Source: Streptomyces sp. SCUT-3
GTDB lineage: Bacteria > Actinomycetota > Actinomycetes > Streptomycetales > Streptomycetaceae
Length of the DNA: 64,000 nt
Assembly (NCBI RefSeq): GCF_014083985.1
Contig: NZ_CP046907.1
Coordinates: 3,882,501 to 3,946,500, forward strand
Reading direction: 5' to 3'
The notes under the pieces: generated by a model
The model's database searches: none
What the model was told of the DNA's origin: nothing
The model's input: only the letters and a program-made list of their open reading frames with translations
Shown here: piece after piece, positions 1-10,293 of the stretch
Layout of the letters: each line of letters starts with the position of its first letter
Position numbering within the stretch: position 1 is the first letter of the stretch
Program-made: the position numbers and the translations under genes

Positions 1-2
1 CG

Positions 3-248
3 GACCGGGGCCTGGACCCGTCCTCCGTGGGAGCGGTGCGGCTGGCCGCCCCGGTGGAGCTGGCCAAGGCCGCCGCCGTGCACCTGGACGCGGACGACGC
101 CGAGGAGGACGTGGCCGCCGCGGCCGCGGCGCTCGGCGCGGCCGACGCCGGGGACGACGACGCGCAGTTCACCGTGGACGGCGCCGAGGACCACGAGCTG
201 CTGTGGTACGCCACCCAGGAGATCCCCACTCTGATCGCCGGGGAGTGA
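3..248 (+). CDS. C-terminal part of a DUF6912-like protein (5' end outside window)
   Basis: Reading frame 3 is open from the first base and ends with TGA at 246-248, giving 81 visible residues. It is alanine- and aspartate-rich in the middle (an acidic stretch ending DDDAQF) and closes with HELLWYATQEIPTLIAGE. That ending is what I remember for the small DUF6912 family found in Streptomyces, whose function is unknown. The true start lies upstream of the window, so the internal GTG at 27 should not be taken as the start. It runs in the same direction as the HAD gene 108 bases downstream. The family assignment is from memory and moderately sure; that this is the tail of a real gene is more certain. 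Confidence 0.6.
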   Translation, partial: DRGLDPSSVGAVRLAAPVELAKAAAVHLDADDAEEDVAAAAAALGAADAGDDDAQFTVDGAEDHELLWYATQEIPTLIAGE

Positions 249-343
249 CCGCCCCGCCCTCCCGCCGCGTGCCGTCCCGCCTTCACCACCGTCCGCCGTC
301 CGCCTGCGGGTCCCGCGGGCTGGGGGAGCGGGCGGGGGGCGAG

Positions 344-349
344 TAGATT
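344..349 (+). promoter_or_regulatory. Candidate -10 hexamer TAGATT, leaderless HAD gene
   Basis: TAGATT ends 7 bases before the ATG at 357, where the transcription start would fall on or next to the start codon. No clear -35 is seen. A weak GCAGGA lies directly before the ATG, too close to act as a normal ribosome binding site. Confidence 0.4.
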
Positions 350-356
350 TGCAGGA

Positions 357-1013
357 ATGACCGCGCACATCGTCTGGGACTGGAACGGCACGCTCTACCA
401 CGACATCGACGCCGTGATCGCCGCCACCAACGCGGCCTTCGCGGAGATCGGTCTCGACCCGATCACCCTGGAGCAGTACCGCGAGCTGTACTGCGTGCCG
501 ATCCCGCGCTTCTACGAGCGGCTCCTGGGCCGGCTGCCCACCGGGGACGAGTGGGAGGCGATGGACACGGCCTTCCACGGCCACTACGTCCGCCACCGGG
601 TCGAGTGCGGTCTGACCGAGGGCGCGGAGACGCTGCTGGAGTCCTGGCGGACGGCCGGGTGCACTCAGTCCATCCTCTCGATGTACGGCCACGAGGACCT
701 GGTCCCGCTGGTGCGCGACTTCGGCATCGAGCGGCACTTCGTGCGGGTGGACGGGCGGACCGGGCCGTCGGGCGGCAGCAAGGCCGAGCACATGGTCCGG
801 CACCTGTCCGCCCTGCGCGGCACGGCGGTCGCGGCCCGCACCTGCGTGATCGGGGACGCGGCCGACGACGCGATGGCGGCCCGGGAGGTCGGGGCGCGGG
901 CCGTCCTCTACACGGGCGGCTCGCACAGCCGGGCGAGCCTGGTGGCGGTCGGCGTCCCGGTCGTGGACACCCTGGCGGAGGCGGTCGAACTGGCCGGGAC
1001 CATGGTCGACTGA
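357..1013 (+). CDS. HAD-superfamily hydrolase (phosphatase-like)
   Basis: 218 residues. Motif I is DWNGT at residues 8-12 (nucleophile Asp8; the usual second Asp is replaced by Asn10), motif II is the Ser in ILSMYGHE, motif III a Lys in GGSKAEH, and motif IV is IGDAADD. A helical cap fits between residues 20 and 90, as in subclass I HAD phosphatases. The substrate cannot be read from sequence. The DxN form of motif I also occurs in other HAD proteins, so it does not by itself mean loss of activity. The ATG at 357 follows a TAGATT hexamer at leaderless spacing. It is followed after 62 bases by pruA on the same strand, but that gene has its own candidate promoter, so a functional link is not implied. 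Confidence 0.85.
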   Translation: MTAHIVWDWNGTLYHDIDAVIAATNAAFAEIGLDPITLEQYRELYCVPIPRFYERLLGRLPTGDEWEAMDTAFHGHYVRHRVECGLTEGAETLLESWRTAGCTQSILSMYGHEDLVPLVRDFGIERHFVRVDGRTGPSGGSKAEHMVRHLSALRGTAVAARTCVIGDAADDAMAAREVGARAVLYTGGSHSRASLVAVGVPVVDTLAEAVELAGTMVD

Positions 1014-1040
1014 GCGGTTCGCCTCCCGGGTCGCGGGAAG

Positions 1041-1046
1041 TAGGAT
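1041..1046 (+). promoter_or_regulatory. Candidate -10 hexamer for pruA
   Basis: TAGGAT lies 29 bases before the ATG at 1076, followed by a good ribosome binding site (GCGGAGGT at 1063-1070). No convincing -35 element is visible. Confidence 0.3.
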
Positions 1047-1075
1047 GATTTGTCCACTTCCTGCGGAGGTCGGCC

Positions 1076-2704
<1,629 letters not shown>

Positions 2705-3103
2705 CCGTCGGGCCCCGCACGCCGTGCCCCGGCCGCCGGCCCCGGCTCCCGGGCCGTGCGCCGGCCGTGCGCCCTGCGTACGCCCCCGCGCACTGTCCGG
2801 AACGTCAAAGTTCTTCCCGTGGTTTTGTACACAAAGAGCCACTGACAGCCCCCCGGAGCAGAGCGATAGCCTTGCAGGCGTGATCAGCGAAGTGCCTGCC
2901 GGGGGCGACGTGGCCCCCACTCCGGCCCCCGCGCGACGCCGCGCCCGGGTGAACGCTGCTCACCTTCGGGGGCATTGGCGTGAACAATCCACCCCGTGCC
3001 TCCTCCACGGCCTAACGTCGTCCCCGTACACCGCTTCCGCGGCGGGACACGTGCCGTACCCCACCTACGTCACGCAACGGCGCGCGACAGGAGCCAAAGG
3101 ATC
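2705..3103 (+). other. Intergenic region between pruA and the glutamate dehydrogenase gene
   Basis: 399 bases without a supportable gene. The part around 2810-2880 is less GC-rich than its surroundings, which suits a promoter for the following gene, but I could not settle on a -35/-10 pair. A short imperfect dyad (GGTGA...TCACC, about 2949-2963) is too weak to call. No riboswitch fold was recognised. Confidence 0.4.
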
Positions 3104-6100
3104 ATGCAGACCAAGCTGGACGAGGCCAAGGCCGAGCTGCTCGTGCGGGCGGCCCGGGTAGCGGACCGCGGTTCGGGGGAGGCGGGCCTCGAAGGTGAGG
3201 CCCTGGAGGCGTTCCTCCGGCGCTACTACCGCCACACCGCGCTCGAGGACCTTCTCGACCGGGACCCGGTGGACGTCTTCGGGGCGGCGATGTCCCACCA
3301 CCGCCTCGCCGTGAACCGGCCCCAGGGCACCGCGAACGTGCGGGTGCACACGCCCACGGTCGAGGAGAACGGCTGGACCTGCAGCCACACCGTCGTCGAG
3401 GTCGTCACCGACGACATGCCGTTCCTGGTCGACTCGGTCACCAACGAGCTGTCCCGGCAGGACCGCGCCATCCACGTGGTGATCCACCCGCAGGTCGTGG
3501 TGCGCCGGGACGTCACCGGCCGGCTCCTGGAGGTCCTCGGCGAGTTCTCCTCCGTCTCCGGCACCGAGCTGCCGCACGACGCGGTGTCGGAGTCCTGGAT
3601 CCACGTGGAGATCGACCGCGAGACCGAGCGGGAGGACCTCAAGCAGATCACCGCGGACCTGCGGCGTGTCCTGTCCGACGTCCGCGAGGCCGTCGAGGAC
3701 TGGCAGAAGATGCGCGACCGCGCCCTGCGGATCGCCGACGAGCTCGCCGCCGAACCGCCCGAGCTGCCCGAGCAGGAGGTCGGGGAGGCCTGGGAGCTGC
3801 TGCGCTGGCTCGCCGACGACCACTTCACCTTCATCGGTTACCGCGAGTACGAGCTGGTCACCGAGAAGGGCGAGGACGGCGCCGAGGAGGACGTGCTGGC
3901 AGCCGTCCCCGGTACCGGACTGGGGATACTGCGCTCGGACCCCCACCACGACGGCCCGCACGGCCCGCACGGCGCCCACCCGGTCTCCCCGTCGTTCAAC
4001 CGGCTGCCCGCCGACGCCCGCGCCAAGGCCCGCGAGCACCGGCTGCTCGTGCTGACGAAGGCCAACAGCCGCTCCACCGTGCACCGCCCGTCCTACCTGG
4101 ACTACATCGGCGTCAAGAAGTTCGACGCCGAGGGGAACGTGGTCGGCGAGCGCCGCTTCCTCGGCCTGTTCTCCGCCGCCGCCTACACCGAGTCGGTGCG
4201 CCGGGTGCCCGTCGTGCGCCGCAAGGTGCAGGAGGTCCTGGACAACGTCGGCCTCGTCCCGGAGAGCCACGACGGCCGCGACCTGCTCCAGATCCTGGAG
4301 ACCTACCCGCGCGACGAGCTGTTCCAGACCGACGTGGCGGAGCTGCAGTCCATCGCCACCTCCGTGCTCTACCTGCAGGAGCGCCGCCGGCTGCGGCTCT
4401 TCCTGCGCAAGGAGGAGTACGGCCGCTACTACTCGGCGCTGGTCTACCTGCCGCGCGACCGCTACACCACCGCCGTGCGGCTGCGGCTGACCGCCATCCT
4501 CAAGGAGGAGCTGGGCGGCCACACCGTCGACTTCACCGCCTGGAACACCGAGTCGGTCCTGGCCCGGCTGCACTTCGTGGTGCGCGTCGACCCCGGCACC
4601 CGGGCCCACGACCTGTCCGACGCCGACGTCGAGCGCATCGAGGCCCGCCTGGTCGAGGCCGCCCGCTCCTGGGACGACGGCTTCCACGAGGCGCTGCTGG
4701 CCGAGTGCGGCGAGGAGCGCGCCGCGGTCCTCGCCCGCCGCTACGCGCACGCCTTCCCCGAGGGCTACAAGGCCGACTTCACCGCCCGCACCGCGGTCGC
4801 CGACCTCCAGCGCATGGAGCAGCTGACCGAGGAGAGGGACTTCGCGCTCAGCCTCTACGAGCCGGTGGCGTCCACCCCCAACGAGCGCCGGTTCAAGATC
4901 TACCGGGTCGGCAGGCCCATCTCGCTCAGCGCCGTCCTGCCGGTGCTCCAGCGCCTCGGCGTCGAGGTCGTCGACGAGCGCCCGTACGAGCTGCGCCGCT
5001 CCGACGGCGTCTCGGAGTGGATCTACGACTTCGGGCTGCGGCTGGACCACGCGGCCGGCGAGCTCGGCGACGGCGCCCGCGAGCGCTTCCAGGAGGCCTT
5101 CGCAGCCACCTGGACCGGCGAGGCCGAGAACGACGGCTTCAACTCCCTGGTCCTGCGCGCCGGCCTCACCTGGCGGCAGGCGATGGTGCTGCGCGCCTAC
5201 GCCAAGTACCTGCGGCAGGCCGGCTCCACCTTCAGCCAGGACTACATGGAGGACACCCTCCGCACCAACGTCCACACCACCCGGCTGCTGGTGAACCTCT
5301 TCGAGGCCCGGATGTCCCCGGACCACCAGCGGGCCGGCAGCGAGCTCACCGACGGCCTGCAGGAGGAGCTGGACTACGCCCTCGACCAGGTCGCCTCGCT
5401 CGACGAGGACCGCATCCTGCGCTCCTTCCTGACCCTGATCAAGGCCACCCTGCGGACCAACTACTTCCAGCGCGCGAGCGACGGCCGCCCGCACGCCTAC
5501 CTGTCGATGAAGTTCGACCCGCAGGCCATCCCCGAGCTGCCCGCCCCGCGCCCCGCCTACGAGATCTGGGTGTACTCCCCGCGGGTCGAGGGCGTGCACC
5601 TGCGCTTCGGCAAGGTCGCGCGCGGCGGCCTGCGCTGGTCCGACCGGCGCGAGGACTTCCGCACCGAGATCCTCGGCCTGGTCAAGGCGCAGATGGTGAA
5701 GAACACCGTCATCGTCCCGGTCGGCGCCAAGGGCGGCTTCGTCGGCAAGCACCTGCCCGACCCGTCCGTCGACCGCGACGCCTGGCTGGCCGAGGGCGTC
5801 GCCTGCTACCGGACCTTCATCTCCGGCCTCCTCGACATCACCGACAACCTGGTCGGCGGGGAGGTCGTGCCGCCGCAGGACGTGGTCCGGCACGACGAGG
5901 ACGACACCTACCTGGTGGTCGCGGCCGACAAGGGCACCGCGAGCTTCTCCGACATCGCCAACGAGGTCGCCCAGGCGTACGGCTTCTGGCTCGGGGACGC
6001 CTTCGCGTCCGGCGGGTCGGCCGGCTACGACCACAAGAAGATGGGCATCACCGCCCGCGGCGCCTGGGAGTCGGTGAAGCGGCACTTCCGCGAGCTGGGC

Positions 6101-8053
6101 CACGACACCCAGACCCAGGACTTCACCGTCGTCGGCGTCGGCGACATGTCCGGCGACGTCTTCGGCAACGGCATGCTGCTCAGCGAGCACATCCGGCTGG
6201 TCGCGGCCTTCGACCACCGGCACGTCTTCATCGACCCCGAGCCGGACGCGGCCGTCTCCTACGCCGAGCGGCGCCGCCTGTTCGAGCTGCCCCGCAGCTC
6301 CTGGGCCGACTACGACACCTCGCTGATCTCCCCCGGCGGCGGCGTCTTCCCCCGCTCCGCGAAGTCGGTCAACGTCACCGCGGCGATGCGGCGGGCCCTC
6401 GGCCTCGCCGACGACGTCACCAAGCTGACCCCGGCCGAACTGATGAAGGCGGTCCTCAAGGCGCCGGTGGACCTGCTGTGGAACGGCGGCATCGGCACCT
6501 ACGTCAAGGCGTCCTCGGAGTCCCACGCGGACGTCGGCGACAAGGCCAACGACCCCATCCGGGTCGACGGCTGCGACCTGCGCACGAAGGTCGTCGGCGA
6601 GGGCGGCAACCTGGGCCTGACCCAGCTCGGCCGGATCGAGTTCGCCCTGTCCGGGGGCCCGCACGGCAAGGGCGGCAAGGTCAACACCGACGCCATCGAC
6701 AACTCCGCCGGCGTCGACGCCTCCGACCACGAGGTCAACATCAAGATCCTGGTCAACTCGGTCGTCGCCGACGGCGACATGACGGTCAAGCAGCGCAACG
6801 CCCTGCTCGCCGAGATGACCGACGAGGTCGGCGCCCTGGTGCTGCGCAGCAACTACGCGCAGAACGTCGCCCTGGCCAACGCCACCGCCCAGGCGACCAG
6901 CCTGCTCCACGCCCAGCAGCGGTACATCCGCCGCATGGTGCGCGAGGGCAAGCTCGACCGGGCCCTGGAGTTCCTGCCCAGCGACCGCACCATCCGCGAG
7001 CGGGTGAGCAACGGCCACGCGCTGACCCAGCCGGAGCTGGCCGTCCTGCTCGCCTACAACAAGATCAACGCGGCCGAGGAACTGATCGCCACCTCCCTGC
7101 CGGACGACCCGTACCTGAGGTCGCTGCTGCACCAGTACTTCCCCCAGCCCCTGCGGGAGCGGTTCGCGGCCCAGATCGACGGCCACGCGCTGCGGCGCGA
7201 GATCGTCACCACGGTGCTGGTCAACGACACCGTCAACACCGGCGGGACCACCTTCCTGCACCGGCTGCGCGAGGAGACCGGAGCCTCCACCGAGGAGATC
7301 GTCCGGGCGCACACCGCGGCCCGCGCCATCTTCGGCCTCGGCAGCATCTGGGACGAGGTGGAGTCGCTGGACAACAAGGTCCCCGCGGCCGTCCAGACCC
7401 GCATCCGGCTCCACTCGCGCCGGCTCGTCGAACGCGGCACCCGCTGGCTGCTGAACAACCGCCGCCAGCCCCTGGAGATCGCGGAGACCATCGAGGCCTT
7501 CTCCGACGGGGTCGCCGAGGTCTGGTCGGAGCTGCCGAAGCTGCTGCGCGGCTCGGACATGGAGTGGTACCAGAGGGTCCACGACGAGATGGCGGACGCC
7601 GGGGTCCCCTCGGACCTGGCCGTCAAGGTCGCCGGCTTCTCCTCCGCGTTCCCGACCCTGGACATCGTGGACGTGGCGGAGCGGCTCGGCCGGTCCCCCC
7701 TGGAGGTCGCCGAGGTGTACTACGACCTCGCCGACCGGCTGCAGATCGCCCAGCTGCTCGACCGCATCATCGAGTTGCCGCGCGCCGACCGCTGGCACTC
7801 CATGGCCCGCGCCTCCATCCGCGAGGACCTGTTCTCGGCGCACGCCCAGCTCACCGCGGAGGTGCTCGCCGCCGGAGGCCCGGCCGCGATCACCCCTGAG
7901 CAGCGGTACGCCGCCTGGGAGGAGAAGAACGCCCCGCTGATCACCCGGGCCCGCACCACGCTCGAGGAGATCCAGGGGTCGGAGACCTTCGACCTGGCCA
8001 ACCTCTCGGTGGCCATGCGGACGATGCGCACCCTCCTGCGCTCCCACCGCTGA
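3104..8053 (+). CDS. gdhB: NAD-specific glutamate dehydrogenase, large (180-kDa) class
   Basis: 1649 residues, the size of the GDH180 class first characterised in Streptomyces clavuligerus. It deaminates glutamate to 2-oxoglutarate and ammonium with NAD+, and is catabolic. The long N-terminal part carries ACT-like regulatory regions; the catalytic core lies around residues 740-1250, with RGGLRWSDRREDFRTE from residue 840 and the substrate-site lysine in VGAKGGFVGK near residue 876. WNGGIGTYVK and VVGEGGNLGLTQLGRIEFA follow. I chose ATG 3104 (MQTKLDEAKAELL) because AGGAG lies at 3089-3093 and the family begins there; an in-frame ATG 36 codons upstream has no ribosome binding site. It ends facing the gtrA gene across a strong terminator. 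With pruA upstream it completes proline to 2-oxoglutarate. Confidence 0.95.
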   Translation: MQTKLDEAKAELLVRAARVADRGSGEAGLEGEALEAFLRRYYRHTALEDLLDRDPVDVFGAAMSHHRLAVNRPQGTANVRVHTPTVEENGWTCSHTVVEVVTDDMPFLVDSVTNELSRQDRAIHVVIHPQVVVRRDVTGRLLEVLGEFSSVSGTELPHDAVSESWIHVEIDRETEREDLKQITADLRRVLSDVREAVEDWQKMRDRALRIADELAAEPPELPEQEVGEAWELLRWLADDHFTFIGYREYELVTEKGEDGAEEDVLAAVPGTGLGILRSDPHHDGPHGPHGAHPVSPSFNRLPADARAKAREHRLLVLTKANSRSTVHRPSYLDYIGVKKFDAEGNVVGERRFLGLFSAAAYTESVRRVPVVRRKVQEVLDNVGLVPESHDGRDLLQILETYPRDELFQTDVAELQSIATSVLYLQERRRLRLFLRKEEYGRYYSALVYLPRDRYTTAVRLRLTAILKEELGGHTVDFTAWNTESVLARLHFVVRVDPGTRAHDLSDADVERIEARLVEAARSWDDGFHEALLAECGEERAAVLARRYAHAFPEGYKADFTARTAVADLQRMEQLTEERDFALSLYEPVASTPNERRFKIYRVGRPISLSAVLPVLQRLGVEVVDERPYELRRSDGVSEWIYDFGLRLDHAAGELGDGARERFQEAFAATWTGEAENDGFNSLVLRAGLTWRQAMVLRAYAKYLRQAGSTFSQDYMEDTLRTNVHTTRLLVNLFEARMSPDHQRAGSELTDGLQEELDYALDQVASLDEDRILRSFLTLIKATLRTNYFQRASDGRPHAYLSMKFDPQAIPELPAPRPAYEIWVYSPRVEGVHLRFGKVARGGLRWSDRREDFRTEILGLVKAQMVKNTVIVPVGAKGGFVGKHLPDPSVDRDAWLAEGVACYRTFISGLLDITDNLVGGEVVPPQDVVRHDEDDTYLVVAADKGTASFSDIANEVAQAYGFWLGDAFASGGSAGYDHKKMGITARGAWESVKRHFRELGHDTQTQDFTVVGVGDMSGDVFGNGMLLSEHIRLVAAFDHRHVFIDPEPDAAVSYAERRRLFELPRSSWADYDTSLISPGGGVFPRSAKSVNVTAAMRRALGLADDVTKLTPAELMKAVLKAPVDLLWNGGIGTYVKASSESHADVGDKANDPIRVDGCDLRTKVVGEGGNLGLTQLGRIEFALSGGPHGKGGKVNTDAIDNSAGVDASDHEVNIKILVNSVVADGDMTVKQRNALLAEMTDEVGALVLRSNYAQNVALANATAQATSLLHAQQRYIRRMVREGKLDRALEFLPSDRTIRERVSNGHALTQPELAVLLAYNKINAAEELIATSLPDDPYLRSLLHQYFPQPLRERFAAQIDGHALRREIVTTVLVNDTVNTGGTTFLHRLREETGASTEEIVRAHTAARAIFGLGSIWDEVESLDNKVPAAVQTRIRLHSRRLVERGTRWLLNNRRQPLEIAETIEAFSDGVAEVWSELPKLLRGSDMEWYQRVHDEMADAGVPSDLAVKVAGFSSAFPTLDIVDVAERLGRSPLEVAEVYYDLADRLQIAQLLDRIIELPRADRWHSMARASIREDLFSAHAQLTAEVLAAGGPAAITPEQRYAAWEEKNAPLITRARTTLEEIQGSETFDLANLSVAMRTMRTLLRSHR

Positions 8054-8063
8054 CCCTGCCGGA

Positions 8064-8105
8064 CGCCGCGCGGCCGCGACCCCTCGGGGCCGCGGCCGCG
8101 CGGCG
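8064..8105. terminator. Bidirectional terminator between convergent gdhB and gtrA
   Basis: Perfect 15-bp inverted repeat: arms 8064-8078 and 8091-8105, separated by 12 bases. It lies just after the gdhB stop and before the gtrA stop on the other strand. There is no T-run, as is common in Streptomyces. Confidence 0.75.
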
Positions 8106-8129
8106 TTCCCGGGCCCGTTCCCGGGCCGT

Positions 8130-8615
8130 TCAGGGACTCGCGGGGCCCGCGGCGTCCGCGGGAGCCGGGGCGGGGCGGAACACCAGGGAGCGGGTGCCCC
8201 AGAAGCGCAGCGCCGTGGCCAGCGCCATGCCGACCACGCTCCCCGAGACGAGGTCGGCCCGCGCCCCGGTGAACCCCAGGAGGTGGTGGGAGACGGCGAT
8301 GCAGCCGAGCTGGACCGCCGCCCCGGCCGCGTTGACCGCGAAGAACAGCGCGTACTGGCGGGCCGCGCCGTCCGCCCGCCGCCCCCGGTAGGGGCCGAGG
8401 CGGTTGCCGAGGAAGGCGACCGTGCAGCCGCCCACGAAGGAAAGCGCCTTGGCGGTCAGCGGGTCGGTGCCCAGCGGGCCGCGCAGCCAGACGAACAGCG
8501 CGACGTCGGTGAGGTAGGCGGCCAGTCCGGCGGCCGCGAAGCCCAGCACCTCGCCCCGCGCCCCCGGGCGCCCCGCACCGCCCCGCGCCCCCCGGCGCGG
8601 CCGGCCCGCGGCCAC
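8130..8615 (-). CDS. GtrA-family membrane protein (Rv3789-like)
   Basis: 161 residues with four predicted membrane segments. Starts include LGFAAAGLAAYLTDVALFVWL; the GtrA signature is in AKALSFVGGCTVAFLGNR, and WGTRSLVF closes the fourth segment. GtrA proteins assist transfer or flipping of polyprenyl-linked sugars; the mycobacterial homologue Rv3789 belongs to the decaprenylphosphoryl-arabinose (DPA) gene set. The GTG start at 8615 lies two bases after the TGA of the UbiA gene (TGAGCGTG), so translation is likely coupled. A short arginine- and glycine-rich N-terminus precedes the first membrane segment. Exact role (flippase or scaffold) is unknown even in mycobacteria; the genetic context supports a DPA role here. 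Confidence 0.85.
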   Translation of the reverse strand: MAAGRPRRGARGGAGRPGARGEVLGFAAAGLAAYLTDVALFVWLRGPLGTDPLTAKALSFVGGCTVAFLGNRLGPYRGRRADGAARQYALFFAVNAAGAAVQLGCIAVSHHLLGFTGARADLVSGSVVGMALATALRFWGTRSLVFRPAPAPADAAGPASP

Positions 8616-8617
8616 GC

Positions 8618-9622
8618 TCAGACCCCCGCGACGGCGAGCCCGTACAGCACCGTCCACGCCAGCGCGGTGCACAGCAGCGGACGGTCCCGCAGGACGATGT
8701 CCTCCGGGGACCCGGCCCCGGCCCGGTCGGCGAAGACCGCGTAGCGCAGCACCGCCAGCAGGAACGGCACCACCGACAGCTGGCGCCACGGGACCGGCTC
8801 CCCGCCGGCCGGGGTGCCGCCCTCCAGGGCCCACAGGCAGTAGGCCAGGACCATCCCGCCGGCCGCCAGCTGCCAGACGAACCGCAGGTAGCCGGGGGTG
8901 TAGGAGGTCAGCAGGGGGCGGGTCTCCCCGGACAGGCCGGCCAGGGCCACCAGCTCCGAGTACCGCTTGGCCGAGACCATGAACAGGGCCCCGAAGCCCG
9001 CGGTGACCAGGAACCAGCGGGAGAGCGGCACCCCGGCCGCGAACCCGCCCGCCACGGCCCGCACCAGGAAGCCCGAGGCGACCACGGCCAGGTCCACCAC
9101 CAGCACCTGCTTGAGCGCCATGCAGTAGGCCAGCTGCAGCACCAGGTAGCCGCCGACGGCGGCGGCGGTGGCCGCGTTGCACAGCAGCGCCGCCGCCGCG
9201 GGCGCCAGGACCGCCAGCACCGCCCCGGTCCCGTAGGCGACGGCCACCGGCACCTGCCCGCTGGCCACCGGACGCCGGCACTTGGCCGGGTGCGCGCGGT
9301 CGGCCTTCGCGTCCCGGGCGTCGTTGACCAGGTAGACGGCGGAGGAGGCGCAGACGAAGACCACGAGCACCGCGGCCAGCTCCGACAGCACCCGGGGGGA
9401 GTCCAGCTCGCCGGCCGCCGCGGGAGCCGCCAGCACCAGCAGGTTCTTCACCCACTGGCGGGGCCTGGCGGTGCGCACCAGGCCCGCCGGAACGGCCAGC
9501 ACCCCGGCCGCGGTCCCGCCGCGGGCCCCGGGGGGAGCCCCCGCCGGGGCCGCGCCGGCGGCCCCGGCCGCGGGGGGCGGGCGTTCCTCGCCGAGGACGG
9601 CGACGTTCTCCCGGTCACCCAC
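8618..9622 (-). CDS. ubiA: Decaprenyl-phosphate phosphoribosyltransferase (UbiA family, Rv3806c-like)
   Basis: 334 residues, polytopic, about nine membrane segments. The first Asp-rich motif is NDARDAKADRAHPAK, beginning at residue 100 and very close to the NDVRDVEADREHP form of the mycobacterial enzyme that moves phosphoribose from PRPP to decaprenyl phosphate. RPRQWVKN near residue 50, KRYSEL and the final EDIVLRDRPLL also fit this subgroup rather than quinone or heme prenyltransferases. The GTG start at 9622 overlaps the end of the phosphatase gene by 8 bases, and gtrA follows after 2 bases, so the three genes form one tight operon. It would make the first lipid-linked intermediate, DPPR 5-phosphate, which the neighbouring phosphatase would dephosphorylate. 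A proline- and alanine-rich cytosolic N-terminus of about 45 residues is extra. Confidence 0.92.
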   Translation of the reverse strand: MGDRENVAVLGEERPPPAAGAAGAAPAGAPPGARGGTAAGVLAVPAGLVRTARPRQWVKNLLVLAAPAAAGELDSPRVLSELAAVLVVFVCASSAVYLVNDARDAKADRAHPAKCRRPVASGQVPVAVAYGTGAVLAVLAPAAAALLCNAATAAAVGGYLVLQLAYCMALKQVLVVDLAVVASGFLVRAVAGGFAAGVPLSRWFLVTAGFGALFMVSAKRYSELVALAGLSGETRPLLTSYTPGYLRFVWQLAAGGMVLAYCLWALEGGTPAGGEPVPWRQLSVVPFLLAVLRYAVFADRAGAGSPEDIVLRDRPLLCTALAWTVLYGLAVAGV

Positions 9623-10151
9623 GGCCCGCCCCGTCCCCGTCCGCCCACGGGCCGCCGAGGCCGGCCAGGGCGGCGCCGAGCGCCGCGCCGGCCGCCACGT
9701 CCGACGGGTAGTGGACACCGGCCACCAGCCGGGACAGGCACACCGCCGCGGCCAGCCGGCCCAGCGGCGCCCGCGGCAGCAGCCGGCCGAAGGCCACCGC
9801 GGCGGCCGCCGAGGAGACGGCGTGGCAGCTGGGGAAGCTGTGCCGTCCGGCGGTGCGCACCAGGGGCGCCAGCTCACCGGGGAGGCGGGGACGGGGCCGG
9901 CGCACGACCCGCTTGGCGGCCATGCCGGCCGCGTGGGCACCGGCCACCAGGGCGGTGGCCCGCAGCCAGCGGCCGCGCCGCCCGGGGTCGGCGGCGGAGC
10001 CCGCCAGGCCCAGCGCGATCCACACCGCGCCGTGCTCCGCGCTCCGGGAGAGGGCCCGGGCGGCGGAGGCGACGTGCGGCAGGCGTGCGGTCGACCGCAC
10101 GGCGGCCAGCATCTCGTTGTCGGCGCGCAGTACGCCGGTCGGACGATCCAT
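9615..10151 (-). CDS. PAP2-type lipid phosphatase (Rv3807c-like)
   Basis: 178 residues. The three PAP2 motifs are present: KRVVRRPRP at 80-88, the PSCH block at 107-110, and SRLVAGVHYPSD at 140-151 with His147 and Asp151 as the catalytic pair. Membrane helices surround them. In the mycobacterial DPA pathway an enzyme of this family (Rv3807c) removes the 5-phosphate from decaprenylphosphoryl-5-phosphoribose; its position directly before ubiA supports the same step here. Start ATG 10151 has GGGAGAG about 8 bases upstream; an in-frame ATG 21 codons earlier is less likely. It is the first gene of the minus-strand operon and diverges from the oxidase gene. Confidence 0.88.
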   Translation of the reverse strand: MDRPTGVLRADNEMLAAVRSTARLPHVASAARALSRSAEHGAVWIALGLAGSAADPGRRGRWLRATALVAGAHAAGMAAKRVVRRPRPRLPGELAPLVRTAGRHSFPSCHAVSSAAAAVAFGRLLPRAPLGRLAAAVCLSRLVAGVHYPSDVAAGAALGAALAGLGGPWADGDGAGRG

Positions 10152-10293
10152 GTCTCCCGCTCTCCCGCGTGCTGCACCACGGCCGTGTCGGACCGGGTGT
10201 CTCAATACCGACAATAGAGATGCAAGGGTTCTGTCGCGGCATCACGGGTGTATGTGCGTGTCCCGCATGAAAGACGGTTATATCTTCTCCTTC
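10152..10293. promoter_or_regulatory. Divergent promoter region of the DPA module
   Basis: 142 bases between the start of the phosphatase gene (-) and the oxidase gene (+), clearly more AT-rich than the neighbouring genes. On the plus strand TTATAT at about 10278-10283 lies about 10 bases before the ATG at 10294, which would give a nearly leaderless transcript; no Shine-Dalgarno sequence is seen there. The single divergent region could coordinate all six genes. Confidence 0.4.

Noticed and set aside
2996-3103. Upstream start for the glutamate dehydrogenase adding 36 residues
   Set aside because: No ribosome binding site, and the extra residues are Pro/Arg-rich and unlike the family; ATG 3104 has AGGAG upstream.
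3065-8047. Very long open frame on the minus strand across the glutamate dehydrogenase gene
   Set aside because: It is the antisense shadow of a long GC-rich gene; its translation is Gly/Val/Leu/Asp-biased without motifs, while the plus strand encodes a complete known enzyme.
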